From Rhodospirillaceae bacterium (GTDB taxonomy: Bacteria > Pseudomonadota > Alphaproteobacteria > Dongiales > Dongiaceae): DNA of 34,090 nt. Position numbers and translations under genes: made by a program. Positions within the stretch are counted from its first letter, which is position 1, and the number at the start of each line of letters is the position of its first letter. Below, piece by piece: positions 31,045 through 34,090 of this stretch. The stretch is from contig SSEL01000093.1 in NCBI GenBank assembly GCA_008012315.1, positions 1 through 34,090 of the forward strand. Reading direction: 5' to 3'. The notes beneath the pieces were generated by a model, which saw only the letters and a program-made list of their open reading frames with translations, ran no database searches and had not been told where the DNA came from.

Positions 31045-32907
31045 ATGCTTCTTTTTCTGCTCGCTTATCTCGGTGGCGTCCTGACCATCCTCAGCCCCTG
31101 CATCCTGCCGGTGCTGCCTTTCGTCTTCGCCCGCTCGGACCGGCCGTTCCTGCGCAGCGGCCTGCCGATGCTGGCCGGCATGGCGCTCACCTTCGCTCTG
31201 ATCGCCAGCCTGGCGGCGGTGGCGGGCGGCTGGGCCGTGGCCGCCAATCAATATGGCCGCATCGCCGCCATCGTGCTGCTAGCCTTGTTCGGCGTGACCC
31301 TGCTGTTCCCGGCTCTGGCCGATCGCGTAATGCAGCCGCTGGTGGCGCTGGGCGACCGGCTGTCGCAATCGGTTTCGGCCAGCGCCGATGGCGCGCGCTC
31401 GCCGATCCTGCCTTCCGCATTGCTGGGCGTTGCCACCGGCCTGCTCTGGGCGCCCTGCGCCGGGCCGGTTCTCGGCCTCATCCTGACCGGTGCCGCCTTG
31501 CAGGGGGCAAGCGTGCAGACCTCGATACTGCTGCTCACCTATGCGGCCGGCGCCGCCACCTCGCTGGCGCTGGCTTTGCTGATCGGCGGCCGGGTCTTCG
31601 CCGCGATGAAACGCTCCTTGGGTGCGGGCGAATGGATCCGGCGCGGCCTTGGTGCCGCGGTGCTGGTCGCGGTCGCCGCCATCGCGCTCGGTCTCGATAC
31701 CGGTTTCCTGACCCGGGTCTCGCTCGCCAGCACGGCGTCCTTGGAACAGAACCTGCTCGACAAGCTGCATCCCGCCGCTGACGGGACGGCGATGAAAGCC
31801 GGCAAGCTGATGGGCCGCGACGAGAAGCTGAAAGCCGAAAGCGGCCAGATGACGGCCGGCGGCGTGACGGCCGGTGGGGGCGCCATGATGATGAAGGCCA
31901 AGCCCGCTGTCGCCGAGGCGGAAGCCCTGCCGGTCGAAGGCAAGCTGCCCTCGCTGGATGGCGCGGTGCAGTGGCTGAATTCACCGCCGCTTTCGGCCGA
32001 GGCGCTCAGGGGCAAGGTCGTGCTGGTGGATTTCTGGACCTATTCCTGCATCAATTGCCTGCGCGCGCTGCCCTATGTCGAGGCCTGGGCACAGAAATAC
32101 AAGGACCAGGGCCTGGTGGTGATCGGCGTGCATGCACCGGAATTCGCTTTCGAACGCGATATCAAGAATGTGCGCAAGGCAGTGAGCGATCTCGGCATCA
32201 CCTATCCGGTGGCGATCGACAATGATTATGCGATCTGGCGTGCCTTCGATAACCAGTACTGGCCGGCGCATTATTTCATCGACGCCCAGGGCCGCATCCG
32301 CCATCACCATTTCGGCGAGGGCGACTATGACGGCTCCGAACGGGTGATCCAGCAATTGCTGGCGGAAGCGGGCAACAAGCAGGCTTCCGCTGCGCCAATC
32401 GATTCATCGCTCGTGGATGTCAAGGGAACCGGCGCCCAGGCCGCACCCGATATGAACGATATCGCCTCGCCGGAAACCTATATCGGCTATTCGCGCGCGG
32501 CCAATTTCATCTCGCCGGGTGGCGTGGTGCCCGATAGCGGTCATGACTACAGCGTGGACGATCCACGCCTGAACGAATGGGGCTTGACCGGCAACTGGAC
32601 GGTGGGCGGCGAGCAGGCGGTGCTTAACAAGGCCGATGGCGGCATCGTCTATCGCTTCCATGCCCGTGACCTGCATCTGGTGCTGGGCCCCGGCAGCAAC
32701 AGCAAGCCGGTACGCTTCCGCGTCACCATCGACAGCGCGGCACCGGGCGACAATCACGGCACCGATATCGATGCCGCCGGCAATGGCACCGTCACCGGGC
32801 AGAAGCTCTACCAGCTCGTCCGGCAAAGTGGTGACATCGCCGATCATACTTTCGAGATCCGTTTCCTCGATCCCGGCGTGCAAGCCTATGCCTTCACCTT
32901 CGGCTGA
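31045..32907 (+). CDS. DipZ-type protein: CcdA membrane domain, thioredoxin domain and C-terminal beta domain
   Basis: A 620-residue inner-membrane electron carrier. Residues 1-225 are a CcdA/DsbD-like six-helix domain with the paired cysteines in SPCILPVLP (C19) and WAPCAGPVLG (about C137). After a charged linker (240-300), a TlpA-type thioredoxin domain carries the active site CINC (C335, C338) in DFWTYSCINCLRALPY. Residues about 435-620 form the extra beta-rich domain typical of DipZ. It should pass electrons from cytoplasmic thioredoxin across the membrane to periplasmic thiols. Its place between msrB and msrA, with two and 14 bases of spacing, makes the two reductases its likely partners. 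That pairing is inferred, by analogy with other DsbD-fed Msr enzymes. Confidence 0.9.
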   Translation: MLLFLLAYLGGVLTILSPCILPVLPFVFARSDRPFLRSGLPMLAGMALTFALIASLAAVAGGWAVAANQYGRIAAIVLLALFGVTLLFPALADRVMQPLVALGDRLSQSVSASADGARSPILPSALLGVATGLLWAPCAGPVLGLILTGAALQGASVQTSILLLTYAAGAATSLALALLIGGRVFAAMKRSLGAGEWIRRGLGAAVLVAVAAIALGLDTGFLTRVSLASTASLEQNLLDKLHPAADGTAMKAGKLMGRDEKLKAESGQMTAGGVTAGGGAMMMKAKPAVAEAEALPVEGKLPSLDGAVQWLNSPPLSAEALRGKVVLVDFWTYSCINCLRALPYVEAWAQKYKDQGLVVIGVHAPEFAFERDIKNVRKAVSDLGITYPVAIDNDYAIWRAFDNQYWPAHYFIDAQGRIRHHHFGEGDYDGSERVIQQLLAEAGNKQASAAPIDSSLVDVKGTGAQAAPDMNDIASPETYIGYSRAANFISPGGVVPDSGHDYSVDDPRLNEWGLTGNWTVGGEQAVLNKADGGIVYRFHARDLHLVLGPGSNSKPVRFRVTIDSAAPGDNHGTDIDAAGNGTVTGQKLYQLVRQSGDIADHTFEIRFLDPGVQAYAFTFG

Positions 32908-32921
32908 TAAGGAGCTGCGAG

Positions 32922-33668
32922 ATGAAAACCACACCGATCCGCAAAGCACGGCGCTTTCTGACGCAGACCCCGTTGCTCGTCGCCGTGGCCGCGACGCTGA
33001 TGCTGGCCGCCGCTGGCGGCTTCGGCATCTCGCCATCCGCTGCCGATGAAAGCCGCATCCTGCCCGCACCGGCGGTCGATGAGACGTCAACGACCGCCAA
33101 GACCGAGACCGCCGTGCTGGCGGGCGGTTGCTTCTGGGGCGTGCAGGGCGTGTTCCAGCATGTGAAGGGCGTCAGCAACGCCGTCTCCGGCTATGCGGGC
33201 GGCGATGCCGATACGGCGAATTACGACACGATAAGCGAGGGCGATACCGGCCATGCGGAATCGGTCGCCATCACCTACGATCCGGCGCAGATCAGCTATG
33301 GCCGCCTCCTGCAGATCTTCTTCTCGGTGGCGCATGATCCGACCCAGCTCAATCGCCAGGGCCCCGATCACGGCACCAATTACCGCTCGGCGATTTTCCC
33401 GGCCTCGCCCGACCAGGCCCGCATCGCCAAGGCCTATATCGCCCAGCTCAACCAGGCGCATGTCTATGACGCCGCCATCGTCACCACCATCGAACCGGAT
33501 CGCGCCTTCTATCCGGCCGAGGCCTATCACCAGGACTTCCTGGTGCGCAATCCCAGCTATCCCTACATCGTCTTCAACGACCTGCCGAAAGTGGAGAACC
33601 TGAAGCGACTGTTCCCCGATCTCTATCGCGACAACCCGGTCCTGGTTTCGGCTGCGGCGACGAATTGA
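32922..33668 (+). CDS. msrA: Exported peptide-methionine (S)-S-oxide reductase MsrA
   Basis: A 248-residue enzyme that reduces methionine-S-sulfoxide. The N-terminus has a basic start and a long hydrophobic helix (about residues 17-38), a signal peptide or anchor, so it acts in the periplasm. The catalytic motif GGCFWGVQGVF (C70) is followed by the usual VSGYAGGD, YDTISEGDTGHAESVAI, FSVAHDPTQLNRQGPDHGTNYRSAIF and EAYHQDFL blocks. The active-site cysteine is the only cysteine in the protein, so the C-terminal resolving cysteines of many MsrAs are absent. AAGGAG lies eight bases before the ATG. It is the third gene of the msrB-dipZ-msrA operon, followed by an inverted pair of palindromes. Confidence 0.93.
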   Translation: MKTTPIRKARRFLTQTPLLVAVAATLMLAAAGGFGISPSAADESRILPAPAVDETSTTAKTETAVLAGGCFWGVQGVFQHVKGVSNAVSGYAGGDADTANYDTISEGDTGHAESVAITYDPAQISYGRLLQIFFSVAHDPTQLNRQGPDHGTNYRSAIFPASPDQARIAKAYIAQLNQAHVYDAAIVTTIEPDRAFYPAEAYHQDFLVRNPSYPYIVFNDLPKVENLKRLFPDLYRDNPVLVSAAATN

Positions 33669-33694
33669 GTCTTGTTCCTCAGCCGCCACGATGG

Positions 33695-33823
33695 ACCCTC
33701 GGGTCGAGCCCGAGGGTGACAACCGAGAAGCGGTTGACGTTGTGCGCGCTTGGGCACGGCATTGCGATCGTCGCACAGTGCCACAACTAACTCATTTGTC
33801 GCCCTCGGGCTTGGCCCGAGGGT
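33695..33823. repeat. Inverted pair of REP-like palindromes after msrA
   Basis: The first copy is ACCCTCGGG/CCCGAGGGT around TCGAG (33695-33717), identical in its stem to the copy at 26756-26778. The second is CCCTCGGG/CCCGAGGG around CTTGG (33802-33822). Their flanks (GATGG before the first, CCACGG after the second) face outward, opposite to the pairs at 14.7 and 17.8 kb. They lie between the convergent msrA and fRMsr genes. Confidence 0.8.
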
Positions 33824-33847
33824 CCACGGCGGAAGCCAGGCGCGTTG

Positions 33848-34090
33848 TCAGATGCTGCTGGCGGCGAGATAGATCGCCGCCAGTTCCTCGACGCCGGCCT
33901 GGTCCTCGTTGTCGAACCGCGAGGTGAGGGGGCTGTCGAGGTCGAGCACGCCGATCACGTGGTTATTCTTGACCAGCGGTACCACAAGCTCCGAGCGTGA
34001 GGCGCTGTCGCAGGCGATGTGATCGGCGAAGGCATGCACATCCTCGATGCGCATGGTCTGCCGCTTGGCGACCGCCGCGCCGCAGACACC
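33848..34090 (-). CDS. GAF-type free methionine-(R)-sulfoxide reductase (C-terminal part, cut by window edge)
   Basis: The last 80 codons of a GAF-domain enzyme of the fRMsr (MsrC/YebR) family, which reduces free, not protein-bound, methionine-R-sulfoxide. The visible part runs GVCGAAVAKRQTM, then IEDVHAFADHIACDSASRSE, then VVPLVKNNHVIGVLDLDSP, an almost exact family signature. Both cysteines expected here (in GVCG and HIACD) are present. No start codon is needed in the window, as the frame is open to base 34090. Members are cytosolic and about 160 residues long. It converges on msrA across a pair of palindromes, so repair of free and protein-bound methionine sulfoxide is encoded side by side. 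Confidence 0.85.
   Translation of the reverse strand, partial: GVCGAAVAKRQTMRIEDVHAFADHIACDSASRSELVVPLVKNNHVIGVLDLDSPLTSRFDNEDQAGVEELAAIYLAASSI

Overview
The window (about 34 kb, high GC, strongly GC-biased third codon positions) looks like ordinary chromosome of an alphaproteobacterium, probably of Rhodospirillales type. The pointers are a MatB malonyl-CoA synthetase of the rhizobial/Rhodopseudomonas kind, an Rsm22-family methyltransferase, two small stress-type proteins with an alphaproteobacterial NQGYQQDR-like tail, a DUF6766 protein, and many intergenic palindromes of the GTCACCC..GGGTCCA type. No rRNA, tRNA, transposase, integrase or CRISPR array was found. Genus cannot be decided from the sequence.

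Layout. 1-2.1 kb: start of a FecI-like ECF sigma factor with a Fur-box-like site upstream, an aspartyl-hydroxylase-like protein that has lost an iron ligand, a small protein and a DUF938 methyltransferase. 2.3-5.9 kb: a TAXI-type TRAP transporter operon (binding protein, fused permease, DUF1850 protein). 5.9-8.0 kb, minus strand: YfcE-like phosphodiesterase and MatB. 8.2-13.6 kb: a large MscS-family channel and a 5TM/multi-PAS/GGDEF diguanylate cyclase, convergent with and sharing stop-codon bases with rsm22. 15-19.2 kb: DHA2 drug exporter, PPP-type phosphatase, two tiny hydrophilic genes and a divergent duplicated-domain DUF6766 membrane protein. 19.3-21.7 kb, minus strand: GST, ABM-domain monooxygenase, and a thioredoxin-fold/prolyl-4-hydroxylase fusion. 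22-26.6 kb: an orphan membrane-anchored ATP-grasp protein, a small protein, a GAF-GGDEF cyclase and an SDR.

27.2-30.3 kb: a membrane protein overlaps by one base a DUF2235 alpha/beta-hydrolase. The hydrolase frame continues past an in-frame amber stop into a further 187-codon open frame, so the gene is split or read through. 30.5-34.1 kb: a methionine-sulfoxide repair cluster with exported MsrB, a CcdA-thioredoxin DipZ protein and exported MsrA in one operon, facing a GAF-type free methionine-(R)-sulfoxide reductase cut by the window edge. Both MsrA and MsrB lack the usual resolving cysteine, and the DipZ protein next door is the obvious candidate reductant. Upstream of msrB lies GTAACG-N16-CGAA, close to an ECF sigma-F promoter motif remembered from Caulobacter.

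Between genes there is a family of at least nine palindromes, mostly in inverted pairs, some with a second repeat module attached (17.8 and 26.7-27.0 kb). The points most worth follow-up are the amber-split DUF2235 locus, the 1-Cys Msr/DipZ/fRMsr cluster with its ECF-like promoter, the metal-ligand-deficient hydroxylase, and the orphan ATP-grasp protein.
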